The notes: generated from the sequence alone by a model not told the origin. 64,000 bases of DNA from UBA1926 sp036732005 (GCA_036732005.1 DAINDF010000003.1:289845-353844); one strand, 5' to 3'; positions 1 through 8,280 are shown, counted from the stretch's first letter. Numbers and translations are program-made.

Positions 1-457
1 CCCCGTAGTACGACATGCACAGGATCGACCCGCCCGTCCGGCTCATGGGCCCGCGGGCCCGCTTCGCCATCGCCGCCAGCGTGTAGGCCGAGATGTCCAC
101 CGCCTGCAGGTACGCCGCCCGAGGCGTGTCCGTGAACTTGCCCGGCGCGAGCCACTCACGCTCGGCGAACGCGATCGAGTGGATCAGAAAGTCCATCCGA
201 TCGAACGACCCGTTGTACTCCTCGAAGACCCGGTCGATCTCCCCGTCGCTCCCCGCGTCGAGCGGGCGGAGCCAGGCGTCCTCGCCCGAGATCCCCGCCA
301 CCGCCCGGCGGGTCCGCCGCTCGTTCTTCTCGCCCGGCAGATGGGTGTACGCGCACCGCGCGCCCGCCTCCGTCAACGCCTTGGCGATGTACCAGGCGTA
401 CGACCGCTCGTTCGCCACCCCAACGACCAGCCCGATCTTGCCGTCCAGCAGCCCCAT
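1..457 (-). CDS. fabI: Enoyl-[acyl-carrier-protein] reductase FabI (3' part beyond the window)
   Basis: The reverse frame from the ATG at 457 is open to the window edge and gives 152 residues of an NADH-dependent enoyl-ACP reductase, which carries out the last reduction of each fatty-acid elongation cycle in the cytoplasm. The N-terminus MGLLDGKIGLVVGVANERSY carries the FabI-type nucleotide-binding signature GxANxxS in place of the classical SDR TGxxxGxG. DFLIHSIAFA and SILCMSYYG follow in the expected positions. The C-terminal part with the rest of the catalytic Tyr/Lys pair lies outside the window, so integrity cannot be judged. GGAGG sits 7 nt before the ATG. The gene is divergent from nadC, 81 bp away. 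Confidence 0.93.
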   Translation of the reverse strand, partial: MGLLDGKIGLVVGVANERSYAWYIAKALTEAGARCAYTHLPGEKNERRTRRAVAGISGEDAWLRPLDAGSDGEIDRVFEEYNGSFDRMDFLIHSIAFAEREWLAPGKFTDTPRAAYLQAVDISAYTLAAMAKRARGPMSRTGGSILCMSYYG

Positions 458-527
458 GCACAACCTCCGTCTTCGCGATGCCCAGTCTAGGTCGCCCCCG
501 CCCGGCCCGGGTCACCCTCCCACCCCG

Positions 528-533
528 TAGCAT
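528..533 (+). promoter_or_regulatory. TAGCAT -10-like hexamer, 5 nt before nadC
   Basis: TAGCAT lies 5 nt before the nadC ATG and no Shine-Dalgarno sequence is visible. If it is a -10 element, the transcript would start at or within a few bases of the start codon. Confidence 0.35.
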
Positions 534-538
534 GCGCC

Positions 539-1456
539 ATGCGCGAGCCCTGCAACGATCTCCCACTCCCCGATCTCCACCAACACCTCGTGCGCACGGG
601 CCTCGTCCGCCGCCTCCTCGAACTCGCCCGTGACGAGGACCTCGGACCCGATGGACGCGACCTCACCGCAGCCGGCGAGCCGGACACCCCCGCCATCGCC
701 GCCGTCGTGGCCCGCTCGCCCGGCGTCGTCGCGGGCCTCGCCACACTCCCCGAACTCCTCGACACCTTCAACGCCCGGATCGAACTCGACCTCCACACCC
801 CCGACGGCGCCCGCGTCAACCGAGGCGACACCGCCGCCACGCTCCGAGGCCCCCTGCCCGACATCGTCCGCGTCGAGCGCACGCTGCTGAACCTCGTCGG
901 GCGCCTCTCCGGCGTCGCCACGCGCACCGCCCTCTTCGCCCAGGCGATGGGCGACGCCCACGCACGCCTCTACGACACCCGCAAGACCACCCCAGGCCTC
1001 CGCGTGCTCGAGAAGTACGCCGTCCGCTGCGGCGGCGGGTTCTGCCACCGCCTCGGGCTCCACGACGCCGCGATGTTCAAGGACAACCACATCGCCGGCA
1101 TCCCCCCGGGCCAGCTCGGCCCCAGACTCGCCGAGATGATCGCCCCCGTCCGTGCGCACAACCCCGCCTTCGTCGAGGTCGAGGTCGACACGCTCGATCA
1201 GTTCGACGCCCTGCTCGCCATGCCCACCGGCCTCGTCGATATCGTCCTGCTCGACAACATGGACGCCCCCACGCTCGCCGAGGCCGCCGCACGCCGCGAC
1301 CGCGCGCGCGCGCCCCTGCTCCTCGAAGCCTCCGGCGGCGTCTCGCTCCAGACCATCGCCGCCATCGCCCGCACAGGGGTCGACCGCGTCAGCGTCGGCT
1401 CGCTCACCCACCAGGCCGTCAGCCTCGACTTCGGGCTCGACATCGCGGGCGGTTAG
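539..1456 (+). CDS. nadC: Nicotinate-nucleotide pyrophosphorylase (carboxylating), quinolinate phosphoribosyltransferase
   Basis: This enzyme condenses quinolinate with PRPP to give nicotinate mononucleotide, CO2 and PPi in de novo NAD synthesis. The 305-residue length is normal for the family. Family signatures are visible in order: RTLLNLVGRLSGVATRT (about 114-130), DTRKTTPGLR (146-155), then a GGGFCHRLGLHDAAMFKDNH stretch (about 166-185), which hold the substrate-binding Arg, Lys and His residues. The C-terminal part has the expected VEVEVDTLDQ and LLEASGGVS segments of the barrel. No nadA or nadB lies nearby. Its stop overlaps the 3' end of the convergent dacB by 4 bp. There is no obvious Shine-Dalgarno; a TAGCAT box lies just upstream. 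Confidence 0.95.
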   Translation: MREPCNDLPLPDLHQHLVRTGLVRRLLELARDEDLGPDGRDLTAAGEPDTPAIAAVVARSPGVVAGLATLPELLDTFNARIELDLHTPDGARVNRGDTAATLRGPLPDIVRVERTLLNLVGRLSGVATRTALFAQAMGDAHARLYDTRKTTPGLRVLEKYAVRCGGGFCHRLGLHDAAMFKDNHIAGIPPGQLGPRLAEMIAPVRAHNPAFVEVEVDTLDQFDALLAMPTGLVDIVLLDNMDAPTLAEAAARRDRARAPLLLEASGGVSLQTIAAIARTGVDRVSVGSLTHQAVSLDFGLDIAGG

Positions 1457-3042
1457 CCCCCCACCGCCTCCGCCTCCCGCGCCTCGATCCGCTCGACCGC
1501 CCTCGGCGGGAGCGTCGTCAGCCAGCGGTCGATCTCCGCGACAACATCTTCGTGCAACGCCAGCGCGTCGCGGATCTGCGAGCCGTGCTTCAGGTCGTTG
1601 AGCAGCACGCTGAACGCCACGGCCCGCCCGTTCCCCGGCGCGATCACCACCCCAGAGAGGCACCGCACGCCGTCGATCGACCCGCTCTTCGCGTACACCT
1701 CGTTCGTGAGCGCCCCGTCCGCGAAACGACGACGCAGCGTGCCCTCACCGGGCTGCGCCATCGAACGAACGAACGCGGGCCCGATCTCCGGCTCCGACGC
1801 GATCTCCGCGATCCACGCCGTCATCGTCGACGCCGCGACCAGGTTCCCCCGGCTCATCCCCGACCCGTCGTCCACCACCGTCCGGTTCCCGTGCTCGGGG
1901 CCCAGCAGGTCGGTCACCAGCATCCGCACCACCGCCGCCCCGTTCCGCCACGACCCGGGCTCACGCGTCACCGCGTGCCCGACGCGCTTGAGCAGCGCCT
2001 CGGTGTACAGGTTCTGGCTGTTCGTGTTCGCCCGCAGCAGGATGTCGCTCATCCCCGTGCGCACGACCGCCGCGGCCTTGAACCCGGGGAACGAGTCGTC
2101 CGGCGACGCCAGCCGCACCGAGGGCCGGCCCGCCCCGTCCCGACCCACCTCCACGCCCAGCGCCGCGAGCCGCTCGGCCAGCAGCGACCCGAAGACCACC
2201 GGGGGCTCGTGCATCGCCGCGTCCACCGCCGCCGCCGAGCCCAGGCGAACATCCCCGAAGACCGTGTACTCGTTCGCCGGGCGGGCCCCCGCCGCGCGCG
2301 CGATCCAGGCGGTGTGACGCCCGTTCCGCACCGTCCGCGCCTTGTTGTCGACCCTGATCCATCGCCCCACCCCGTCGATCGCGGGCTGCAGCCGCACAAC
2401 CGGGGTCACCCCCTCGGCCCCGTCCTCGCCCCCGCTCAGGAAGAAGGTGACGCAGTTCGTGTGGAAGTTCAGCCCCGCCACCTCGGCGCAGTACCACTTG
2501 TTCAGCTGATCCTGCGGCCACGACGGATGCACCCGCTCGCGGTCGAAGATCCGGTCGTCGATCACGATCTCCTCGACCCGCCCCGACCCCGCCGCCGCGA
2601 TCGCGCCGGCGAGCTGGTCCAGCAGCGCGTCCACCGTCATCGGCGGATCGCCCCGGTCGAGCAGCGCCGGGTCGCCCAGGCCCGGGTCCCCGTCGCCGAT
2701 GATCACCACCCGGCCCCCGTCCCACCCGAGCCGGGTCTCAAAGACCAGGTCGGGCCCGAGAACCCGCAACGCCGCCCCCGTGGTGAGCAGCTTCTGGTTC
2801 GACGCCGGGATCAGAGGCCGGTCCCCGTTGAACGAATAAAGGTCGTCCCCCGTGCGCGCGTCGCGCAGGTGCACCCCGACCGCCGCCGACTGCAGCGAGA
2901 CCCGCCCCGCGATCGCGCCCTCGATCCGGTCGCGGAGGCTCTGCCCCCACGCCGGGCCGGAGACCAACGCCAGCAGCAGAACACCGAAGCACACCAGGGC
3001 GGCGGGATGGGACTTCGCGGTCCGGGAACACCTCGATTGCAT
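1453..3042 (-). CDS. dacB: D-alanyl-D-alanine carboxypeptidase/endopeptidase (PBP4-type, peptidase S13)
   Basis: This is a periplasmic low-molecular-weight penicillin-binding protein that trims peptidoglycan peptides. The 529-residue product begins with a basic stretch and a hydrophobic core (VCFGVLLLALVSGPAWGQ), a Sec signal peptide. The acylation motif SxxK is Ser81-Asn-Gln-Lys84 in PASNQKLLTTG. SxN appears as GSGMSRGN near residue 395 and the KTG equivalent as AKSGSIDGV near 455. The long insert between SxxK and SxN is typical of class C PBPs. GGAGG sits 6 nt before the ATG. Planctomycete peptidoglycan was long disputed; an intact dacB fits a cell that makes it. Confidence 0.93.
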   Translation of the reverse strand: MQSRCSRTAKSHPAALVCFGVLLLALVSGPAWGQSLRDRIEGAIAGRVSLQSAAVGVHLRDARTGDDLYSFNGDRPLIPASNQKLLTTGAALRVLGPDLVFETRLGWDGGRVVIIGDGDPGLGDPALLDRGDPPMTVDALLDQLAGAIAAAGSGRVEEIVIDDRIFDRERVHPSWPQDQLNKWYCAEVAGLNFHTNCVTFFLSGGEDGAEGVTPVVRLQPAIDGVGRWIRVDNKARTVRNGRHTAWIARAAGARPANEYTVFGDVRLGSAAAVDAAMHEPPVVFGSLLAERLAALGVEVGRDGAGRPSVRLASPDDSFPGFKAAAVVRTGMSDILLRANTNSQNLYTEALLKRVGHAVTREPGSWRNGAAVVRMLVTDLLGPEHGNRTVVDDGSGMSRGNLVAASTMTAWIAEIASEPEIGPAFVRSMAQPGEGTLRRRFADGALTNEVYAKSGSIDGVRCLSGVVIAPGNGRAVAFSVLLNDLKHGSQIRDALALHEDVVAEIDRWLTTLPPRAVERIEAREAEAVGG

Positions 3043-3114
3043 GCGGATCCTCCGGGGTCCGTTGGGATCGGCGTTTTCCCGTTCAGGGCTCCAGTCCCCG
3101 TTTCGGGTCGGGCA

Positions 3115-3564
3115 TCAGGAAACCGACTGATCCCGCGCGTCCAGCAACGGACGAACAGCGACCAGATCCAGCTCCCCGATCGCCCACTCGGGCCAGGCGT
3201 ACCCGGCGATCACCGGGGCACGCTCGAGCACCACCCGCACCGCCTTGGTCAACTCCGCCGGGTTCGGAGCCCCGGCACCCTCCACCGGCACCGGAAGGCA
3301 GGCAATCGGGCCCCCCGGTCGAGGGACCAGGTACGCCACCGAGGGCCCCTCCGACCCCGACCGACCGACCAGCACCGTCCACCGCCAGGGCAGCCCCATC
3401 CACTCCACCCGCTCCTTGCACCCCTTTCGCGCCAGCAGACCCTGGAGCGCCGCGTCGAAGGCCGCCCGCTCTTTCTCCTCCAGGCCCCCGAGCAGCCCCG
3501 CCAATTCCGGACGGGTGTACTCGTTGGACCAGGCGGTCGTCGGTTCCTTGGTGTACTCGGGCAT
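3115..3564 (-). CDS. Conserved-looking hypothetical protein, about 149 aa
   Basis: I do not recognise the family. The ATG at 3564 gives MPEYTKEPTTAWSNEYTR, a soluble, mixed-charge protein without a signal peptide or membrane segment. An N-terminal acidic helical part (PELAGLLGGLEEKERAAFDA) is followed by a beta-rich part with WTVLVGRSG, VAYLVPRPGG and a conserved-looking AWPEWAIGELDLV near the end. The frame is open further upstream, but that extension would run across the opposite-strand response regulator, so the internal ATG is preferred. A TACGAT hexamer lies about 30 nt upstream and GAGA 5-8 nt upstream. It sits just upstream of dacB on the same strand, 72 bp away. Confidence 0.7.
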   Translation of the reverse strand: MPEYTKEPTTAWSNEYTRPELAGLLGGLEEKERAAFDAALQGLLARKGCKERVEWMGLPWRWTVLVGRSGSEGPSVAYLVPRPGGPIACLPVPVEGAGAPNPAELTKAVRVVLERAPVIAGYAWPEWAIGELDLVAVRPLLDARDQSVS

Positions 3565-3639
3565 GCGGTCTCGCGGAGTGGAAATGGAGCCGAATCGTAC
3601 GGCCCCTCCCCCCCGCCCGACGCGGCCCCGCAACCGCAA

Positions 3640-3645
3640 TAGGAT
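3640..3645 (+). promoter_or_regulatory. TAGGAT -10-like element for the response regulator
   Basis: TAGGAT lies 36 nt before the GTG start, leaving room for a short leader that carries the GGGAGA ribosome binding site. No convincing -35 box is seen. Confidence 0.3.
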
Positions 3646-3681
3646 GGGTCCGAGCACGCCGCGTGCAGACGGGAGACCCGC

Positions 3682-4167
3682 GTGGGACAGCCGACCGACC
3701 CCAGCACCGACCCGAGGCCCTTCGACCCGTCGGACTCGACGATCCTCCTCGTCGACGACAACGAGCCCAACCTCGAGTTGCTCCAGGCCTATCTCGCCGA
3801 ACTCAAGTGCCGTACGGTGCTCGCGCGGGACGGCGAGGAGGCGCTCGCCCAGTTCCGCGCGGCCAAACCCGACCTCGTGCTCCTCGACATCATGATGCCC
3901 CGCATGAGCGGGTTTCAGGTCTGCGAGGCGATCCGGGCCGAGGAGACCGAGCCGAGGACGCCCGTGTTGATGGTCACCGCGCTGAACCAGGTCGCCGATG
4001 TCGAACGCTCGCTCGACGCGGGCGCCGACGATTTCCTGACCAAGCCGGTCGACCGCCTCGAACTGCTCGTCCGCGTGCAGTCGCAACTCCGCATCCGCCA
4101 CCTCCGCCGCGAGTTGCAGGCCGCCCGCGATGAGGTCGCCCGCCTCCGCCGGAACCAGTCGAGCTGA
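3682..4167 (+). CDS. Single-domain response regulator with C-terminal coiled helix
   Basis: The 161-residue product is a CheY-like receiver. Visible landmarks are the acidic pair in ILLVDDNE (about 21-28), the phospho-acceptor Asp in LVLLDIMMPRMSG (about 66-78), a Thr in VLMVTALNQ (near 98) and the invariant Lys in DFLTKPVDRLELL (near 120). After the receiver there is only an Arg/Glu-rich helix (LRRELQAARDEVARLRRN), probably a short coiled coil, and no output domain, so it should act through protein-protein contact. No histidine kinase lies alongside. GTG is the start: GGGAGA lies 5 nt upstream. The stop abuts the convergent small gene at 4168. Confidence 0.9.
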   Translation: MGQPTDPSTDPRPFDPSDSTILLVDDNEPNLELLQAYLAELKCRTVLARDGEEALAQFRAAKPDLVLLDIMMPRMSGFQVCEAIRAEETEPRTPVLMVTALNQVADVERSLDAGADDFLTKPVDRLELLVRVQSQLRIRHLRRELQAARDEVARLRRNQSS

Positions 4168-4461
4168 TCACCCCGCGGACGCGGCCTCGGCGTAGAGCCC
4201 ATCGGGCTCGACGCCCGGGAACCAGGCCCGCGCCGGGATGAAGGCTCGGTCCGGCCTCACAAAGAACGGCGTCCGGGTGATCGCGGGCTCGGCGGCCTCG
4301 GTGAGCGCGGGCATGCGCTCGGGCTCGGGCTGGTCCCGCTGCACGAACGCGCCGCCGTGCAGTATCGCGACCCGCGCCAGCGCCCCCACCGCCACGATCG
4401 CCGCCCACGCCGGGAACCGCCCGGCGTCCCGACGACGGATTGGCAGGAAGAGGTCGTCCAT
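4168..4461 (-). CDS. Small single-pass membrane protein, hypothetical (97 aa)
   Basis: The product has an N-terminal cytoplasmic stub (MDDLFLPIRRRDAGR), one hydrophobic segment (FPAWAAIVAVGALARVAIL, about 18-36) and a 60-residue Pro-rich tail that should lie outside the membrane (RTPFFVRPDRAFIPARAWFP). I do not know a family with this pattern. It is convergent with the response regulator with no gap. Nothing indicates a function; the arginine cluster before the membrane segment predicts an N-in topology. Confidence 0.6.
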   Translation of the reverse strand: MDDLFLPIRRRDAGRFPAWAAIVAVGALARVAILHGGAFVQRDQPEPERMPALTEAAEPAITRTPFFVRPDRAFIPARAWFPGVEPDGLYAEAASAG

Positions 4462-4645
4462 CGCGGCTCGATTCGATCCCCGGGGAATCCGGGCTCGTCA
4501 CCAGGCACCAAGATGCTCGGCGTGCGGGGTTCCGTCGCCGATCGGTGCGTCTTGGTTATTCCGAGGCCCGCCCGGCGGGTTTCAACCGGACCGCCCGCGC
4601 CGAATCGGGCGGTTTCCCGATTCGAACACCAACGCCCCGAACGGG

Positions 4646-5263
4646 CTACTCCTGCTCGAGGTCCGCCTGCTCGATCGGCCGCGAGATGCGGTACGAACCG
4701 CTGAGCCACTTGTACAGGTCGGCGAGTTGCTCGCGCTCCGACGCGAACGGGGAGTTCGTCGGGGCCGATGCCTCACCCCGAGCCAGCGCCACGAGCGCGT
4801 CCCACCCGGGACGGGCCGACCACGATTCCGGCGCCTCGAGACGGACGCCCCGCTCGAACTCCCCCTCGTGCCGCAGCGCGAGCCTCGCGGGCTCGGGCCC
4901 CGGGAGGCCCGGCATCCGCTCGCCCCACTCGATCAGGGCGATCGCGTTGCCCCGCGTCGCCTCGTCCCACCCGAGCCGCTCGCGCTCGAGATCGTCATCC
5001 GGGTCGAGCCGGTACGCGTCGGCGTGGACCAGCGTAAGCCCGCCCGCGGCCTCGTACGCGTGAACCACGGTGAAGGTGGGGCTTGAGACCGCCCGCGGGT
5101 CGACGCCCAACGCCGCGGCGACGGCGCGCACAAGGGTCGTCTTCCCCGAGCCCAGTTCGCCGGTGAGCAGGACCGCGTCGCCCGGCCGCAGCAGGCGCGC
5201 CAACGCCACGCCGAACGCGTCGGTCTGCTCGAGCCCGGCGAGGATGGTCTCGATCGTGGGCAC
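4646..5263 (-). CDS. tsaE: tRNA threonylcarbamoyladenosine biosynthesis ATPase TsaE
   Basis: TsaE is the ATPase partner of TsaB/TsaD in making t6A37 on ANN-decoding tRNAs. The product has the Walker A motif GELGSGKTT (35-43), then SSPTFTVVHAYEA, and DAYRLD followed by LIEWGERMP, which is the family pattern (switch region and Walker B-like acidic residue). At 205 residues it is longer than the usual 150-160. The extra C-terminal 45 residues are charged, have no recognised motif and end in EQADLEQE. The start is a GTG with an AACAAT hexamer 5 nt upstream and no Shine-Dalgarno. No other t6A gene is adjacent. Confidence 0.92.
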   Translation of the reverse strand: MPTIETILAGLEQTDAFGVALARLLRPGDAVLLTGELGSGKTTLVRAVAAALGVDPRAVSSPTFTVVHAYEAAGGLTLVHADAYRLDPDDDLERERLGWDEATRGNAIALIEWGERMPGLPGPEPARLALRHEGEFERGVRLEAPESWSARPGWDALVALARGEASAPTNSPFASEREQLADLYKWLSGSYRISRPIEQADLEQE

Positions 5264-5268
5264 GCCGG

Positions 5269-5274
5269 ATTGTT
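5269..5274 (-). promoter_or_regulatory. AACAAT hexamer, 5 nt before tsaE
   Basis: Read on the minus strand, AACAAT ends 5 nt before the tsaE GTG, where no ribosome binding site exists. It is a candidate -10 box of a leaderless transcript. Confidence 0.35.
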
Positions 5275-5284
5275 GGGCGGTCGC

Positions 5285-6199
5285 TCAGGCCGGTCGCAGC
5301 GCCCCGCGGGCCGCGTCCACGATCGCGACGACCGCGGGGTGGCGGATCCGCCGCTCGGCGGTGATCGCGTAGAGCGTCTCGATCAGCCCGTCGGCCACCC
5401 CGACCAGCCCGACCCCAAACTGGCGGGTGACCTGGCTCTCGACCGCGGTGGGCGCGAAGAAAAGCCCGTGCCCGGCCTCGGCGAAGGCCTTGAGCAGGGC
5501 GCTGTCCTCGAACTCGGCGACGATCGCGGGCTTGAGGCGGGCCCCGGCGAGCCAGGCGTTGATCGAGCGCCGCAGGGCGGTGTTCTCCGTCGGCAGGAGC
5601 ATCGGGGCCCCGGCGAGCGACCCGGGGAAGCCCCCGCGGAGCCGGGAGGCGAGTTTCTCTGGCGCGAACACCCCCACGGCGCTCTCCCCGATCCGGTGCG
5701 TGAACGCACGCACGCGCGATCCGGAGGGCAGCGGGGCGTCGGTCAGCACGACATCCAGCACGCCCAGGGCCAGGTCGGTCAGGAGGTGCTCGGTCTTGCC
5801 CTCCCGGCACACCAGGTGGGCCGGCGTTCGCCCGCGGATCGCCGGCTCGAGCGCCAGGCGCGTCAGCAGCTTCGGGACGACATCGCTCACCCCCACGCTC
5901 AGGCGGGCCGGCCGATCCCCCCGGTGCCCCTTGGCGACCTCGACGATCTCCTGCCCCAGGGCGAAGATGTCGTCGGCGTGGTTGTAGACGGTGCGGCCGA
6001 GGTCCGTCAGCACGAGCCGGCGGCCGGTGCGTCGGAACAGGGCCTCGCCCAGGGCGTCTTCGAGATCGCCGATTTGTTTGCTGATCGTGGGCTGGGTGAG
6101 GTCCAACGCCCGGCAGGCGGCGGCGATGCTGCCCTCGCGCGCGACGGCCCAGAAGCAGCGGAGGTGGTTGAAGTTGAGCCTCTCCAGGTGGGCTGGCAT
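5285..6199 (-). CDS. LysR-family transcriptional regulator (NhaR-like)
   Basis: The 304-residue product starts at the ATG at 6199, chosen because AAGGAGA lies 7 nt upstream; an in-frame codon at 6295 would add 32 residues with no family resemblance. The N-terminus LERLNFNHLRCFWAVAREGS is the winged-helix start of the NhaR subgroup, and the recognition helix region reads DLTQPTISKQIGDLEDALG. The rest is a LysR substrate-binding domain (about 90-300), with FFAPTAVE and a C-terminal YAITAERRIRHPAVVAI. The ligand is unknown. The gene is divergent from the carbonic anhydrase; by the usual LysR pattern it should regulate that gene and itself from the shared 191-bp region. Confidence 0.9.
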   Translation of the reverse strand: MPAHLERLNFNHLRCFWAVAREGSIAAACRALDLTQPTISKQIGDLEDALGEALFRRTGRRLVLTDLGRTVYNHADDIFALGQEIVEVAKGHRGDRPARLSVGVSDVVPKLLTRLALEPAIRGRTPAHLVCREGKTEHLLTDLALGVLDVVLTDAPLPSGSRVRAFTHRIGESAVGVFAPEKLASRLRGGFPGSLAGAPMLLPTENTALRRSINAWLAGARLKPAIVAEFEDSALLKAFAEAGHGLFFAPTAVESQVTRQFGVGLVGVADGLIETLYAITAERRIRHPAVVAIVDAARGALRPA

Positions 6200-6288
6200 G
6201 ATGGTCTCCTTGTTGGCTTCGGGCCGGGCGCATCTTGCGGACTCAGTGATCCTGATTTCCGGGCGGGGCGAAGGCCGAAAAATCGTTT

Positions 6289-6327
6289 TTGTCAATCCTA
6301 GGATTCATTCATTCTATTTTTCTATAC
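6289..6327. promoter_or_regulatory. AT-rich promoter/operator between the LysR regulator and carbonic anhydrase
   Basis: This is a sharply AT-rich island in GC-rich surroundings. It holds a -35-like TTGTCA (6289-6294), a perfect 10-bp palindrome ATCCTAGGAT (6295-6304), ATTC repeats and TATACC (6322-6327). The palindrome directly after the -35 box is a plausible regulator site. The assignment rests on position and composition only. Confidence 0.4.
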
Positions 6328-6390
6328 CACCTCTCCGGGCGATAGTTGGTCCACGCCCCGGGCCCGCCGGGCGGGGCCACCTAGGAGACG

Positions 6391-7110
6391 ATGATGATCA
6401 ACAGGACTGTGTTCGGACTCGCAACGGGCCTCCTCGCCGCCGCCTTGGCCGGGTGCGCCGCCTCGCACCACGGCGCCGAGGCGCCCGTGTCGGCGGGCGT
6501 GATGACGCAGGAGGCCCAGCGGGCCCTGACCCCCGACGCGGTGCTCGCGGACCTGAAGGCGGGGAACGAGCGTTTCGTGGCGAACCGGGGCATGGACCGC
6601 AACTGGCTGGGGCAGGCAAGGGCGACGGCGTCGGGGCAGTACCCCAAGGCGATCGTGCTCGGGTGCCTCGATTCACGGGTGCCCCCGGAGTTGGTCTTCG
6701 ATCAGGGGATCGGGGACATCTTCGTCGGCCGCGTCGCGGGCAATTTCGAGAACCAGGACCTGGTGGGGAGCATGGAGTTCGGGACCGCGGTCGCCGGGTC
6801 GAAGCTGATCGTCGTGCTGGGGCACACCTCGTGCGGCGCGGTCATGGGGGCGATCGACCGGGCCCAGCTCGGCAACCTGACGGCGATGCTCGCCAATATC
6901 GAGCCCGCGGTGGCCTCGACCGGCGGGGAGCGGGCGTCCTCCAACAAGGACTTTGTCCGCCGCGTCACCGAGGAGAATGTCCGCCGCACCGTGCGGGACA
7001 TCCAGTCCCGCAGCGAGGTGATCTCGGGCCTGGTCTCCGAGGGCAAGCTCCGCGTGGTGGGCGCGGTGTACGAGCTCGAGTCGGGCCGCGTCCGCTGGCT
7101 GGACAACTGA
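6391..7110 (+). CDS. Beta-class carbonic anhydrase, predicted lipoprotein
   Basis: This enzyme interconverts CO2 and bicarbonate with an active-site zinc. The expected ligands are present: Cys92, Asp94 and Arg96 in CLDSR, then His145 and Cys148 in GHTSCGA. The N-terminus MMINRTVFGLATGLLAAALAGC has a lipobox ending in Cys22, so the enzyme should be exported and anchored to a membrane, unlike typical cytoplasmic beta carbonic anhydrases. Its length (239 residues, about 215 mature) is normal. The second ATG of the ATGATG pair is in frame, and AGGAG lies a few bases upstream. It is divergent from the LysR gene and followed by a strong hairpin at 7143. Confidence 0.93.
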   Translation: MMINRTVFGLATGLLAAALAGCAASHHGAEAPVSAGVMTQEAQRALTPDAVLADLKAGNERFVANRGMDRNWLGQARATASGQYPKAIVLGCLDSRVPPELVFDQGIGDIFVGRVAGNFENQDLVGSMEFGTAVAGSKLIVVLGHTSCGAVMGAIDRAQLGNLTAMLANIEPAVASTGGERASSNKDFVRRVTEENVRRTVRDIQSRSEVISGLVSEGKLRVVGAVYELESGRVRWLDN

Positions 7111-7142
7111 CGCCACAGGGGGACGCACCCGTTCCTCTTCCA

Positions 7143-7177
7143 CGACAACGCGGCGCCCCGGGGGCGTCGCGTTGTCG
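7143..7177 (+). terminator. Strong stem-loop after the carbonic anhydrase gene
   Basis: A perfect 10-bp inverted repeat (CGACAACGCG / CGCGTTGTCG) with further GC pairing inside begins 33 nt after the stop codon. There is no downstream T run, so intrinsic termination is plausible but not proved. Confidence 0.5.
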
Positions 7178-7231
7178 CGCGCCGGGGTCGCGTCGTTCGG
7201 CGGGCCGCCGGGGGGCGGGGCCGGGGGGCCG

Positions 7232-7237
7232 TATACT
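7232..7237 (+). promoter_or_regulatory. TATACT -10-like element for the glycan operon
   Basis: TATACT lies 32 nt before the chosen epimerase ATG, at the head of a six-gene co-directional run. No clear -35 hexamer is seen in the preceding G-rich tract. Confidence 0.35.
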
Positions 7238-7269
7238 CCGGCTTGAGCGAGGAAGGAAGCGTCGACTTC

Positions 7270-8280
7270 ATGGCGAACGCATACGGCATCGAGGGCTCGC
7301 ACCTGTTCATCACCGGGGGCGCGGGGTTCATCGGCACGACGCTGGCGTCGCGGCTGGCCGACGACAACCGCGTGACGCTCTTCGACAACCTGCATAACAA
7401 CGCGCTGGCGAACTCGCCGCTGAAGGAACACCCGAACATCACGCTCGTGAAGGGCGATGTGCTCGACCGCGGGGCCGTCCGGGCGGCGATGACCGACGAT
7501 GTCGACCTCGTGGTTCACTGCGCCGCGATCGCGGGGGTGGACACGGTGGTCGCGGCCCCGCTCAAGACGCTCGAGGTGAACATCCAGGGCACCTTCAATG
7601 TGCTCGGGGCGGCCGCCGAACTGCCCCGGCTCGCGCGTGTGGTGGACTTCTCGACCTCCGAGGTCTTCGGGCAGCACGCGTACAATGTCTCGGAGTTCGA
7701 GATCAGCCCGACAGTCACGATCGGCGAGGCGAGGTGGACCTACGCGGTGAGCAAACTCGCCGGGGAGTTCATCACCCACTGCTACCATGTGCAGCACGGG
7801 CTCCCGACGGTGACGGTGCGGCCGTTCAACATCTACGGCCCCAATCAGGTCGGCATCGGGGCGATCCACAACTTCGTGGTGCGCGCGATCCACAACGAGG
7901 ACCTGGTGATCCACGACGAGGGCTCGCAGATCCGGGCGTGGTGCTACATCGATGACTTCGTGGACGGCGTGCTGCGGGCGGTCTCGAACCCCGAGGCGGT
8001 CGGGCGTTCGTTCAACATCGGCAACCCGCGCTCGACGCTCACGACCTACAACCTCGCCGAACTGGTCATCCGCGTGGCGGAGAGCGCCTCGGGGCTCAAG
8101 TTCAAGAAGATGGGGCACATGGATGTCGCCCTGCGGATCCCGAATATCCAGTCTGCCCGCGAGATCCTGGGGTTCGAGCCCCGCGTGGAGATCGAGGAAG
8201 GCCTCCGCCGGACCGTCGCGTGGTATCGGCAGAAGGCGGAGAACGCCGCACGCCCGGGGGCCGCGGGGCTGAGGGCGTGA
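7270..8280 (+). CDS. NAD-dependent nucleotide-sugar epimerase/dehydratase (extended SDR)
   Basis: The 336-residue product has the Rossmann motif GGAGFIG (16-22) and the catalytic pair Tyr158-xxx-Lys162 in YAVSK, with VDFSTSEVFGQ supplying the usual Ser/Thr. VRPFNIYGPNQ and WCYIDDFVDG are standard extended-SDR segments. It probably remodels an NDP-sugar to feed the aminotransferase next to it; the exact substrate cannot be read from the sequence. The ATG at 7270 is preferred over an upstream in-frame TTG (7243) because GGAAGGAAG lies about 10 nt before it. It is the first gene of the operon running to 14384. Confidence 0.9.
   Translation: MANAYGIEGSHLFITGGAGFIGTTLASRLADDNRVTLFDNLHNNALANSPLKEHPNITLVKGDVLDRGAVRAAMTDDVDLVVHCAAIAGVDTVVAAPLKTLEVNIQGTFNVLGAAAELPRLARVVDFSTSEVFGQHAYNVSEFEISPTVTIGEARWTYAVSKLAGEFITHCYHVQHGLPTVTVRPFNIYGPNQVGIGAIHNFVVRAIHNEDLVIHDEGSQIRAWCYIDDFVDGVLRAVSNPEAVGRSFNIGNPRSTLTTYNLAELVIRVAESASGLKFKKMGHMDVALRIPNIQSAREILGFEPRVEIEEGLRRTVAWYRQKAENAARPGAAGLRA

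Noticed and set aside
1552..3642. A 696-codon plus-strand frame opposite dacB
   Set aside because: It runs across dacB and part of the next gene, has no ribosome binding site and is Arg/Pro/His-rich; dacB shows all three PBP motifs on the other strand.
3565..4101. N-terminal extension of the hypothetical gene at 3115
   Set aside because: It would be the antisense of the response regulator, whose receiver motifs are clear.
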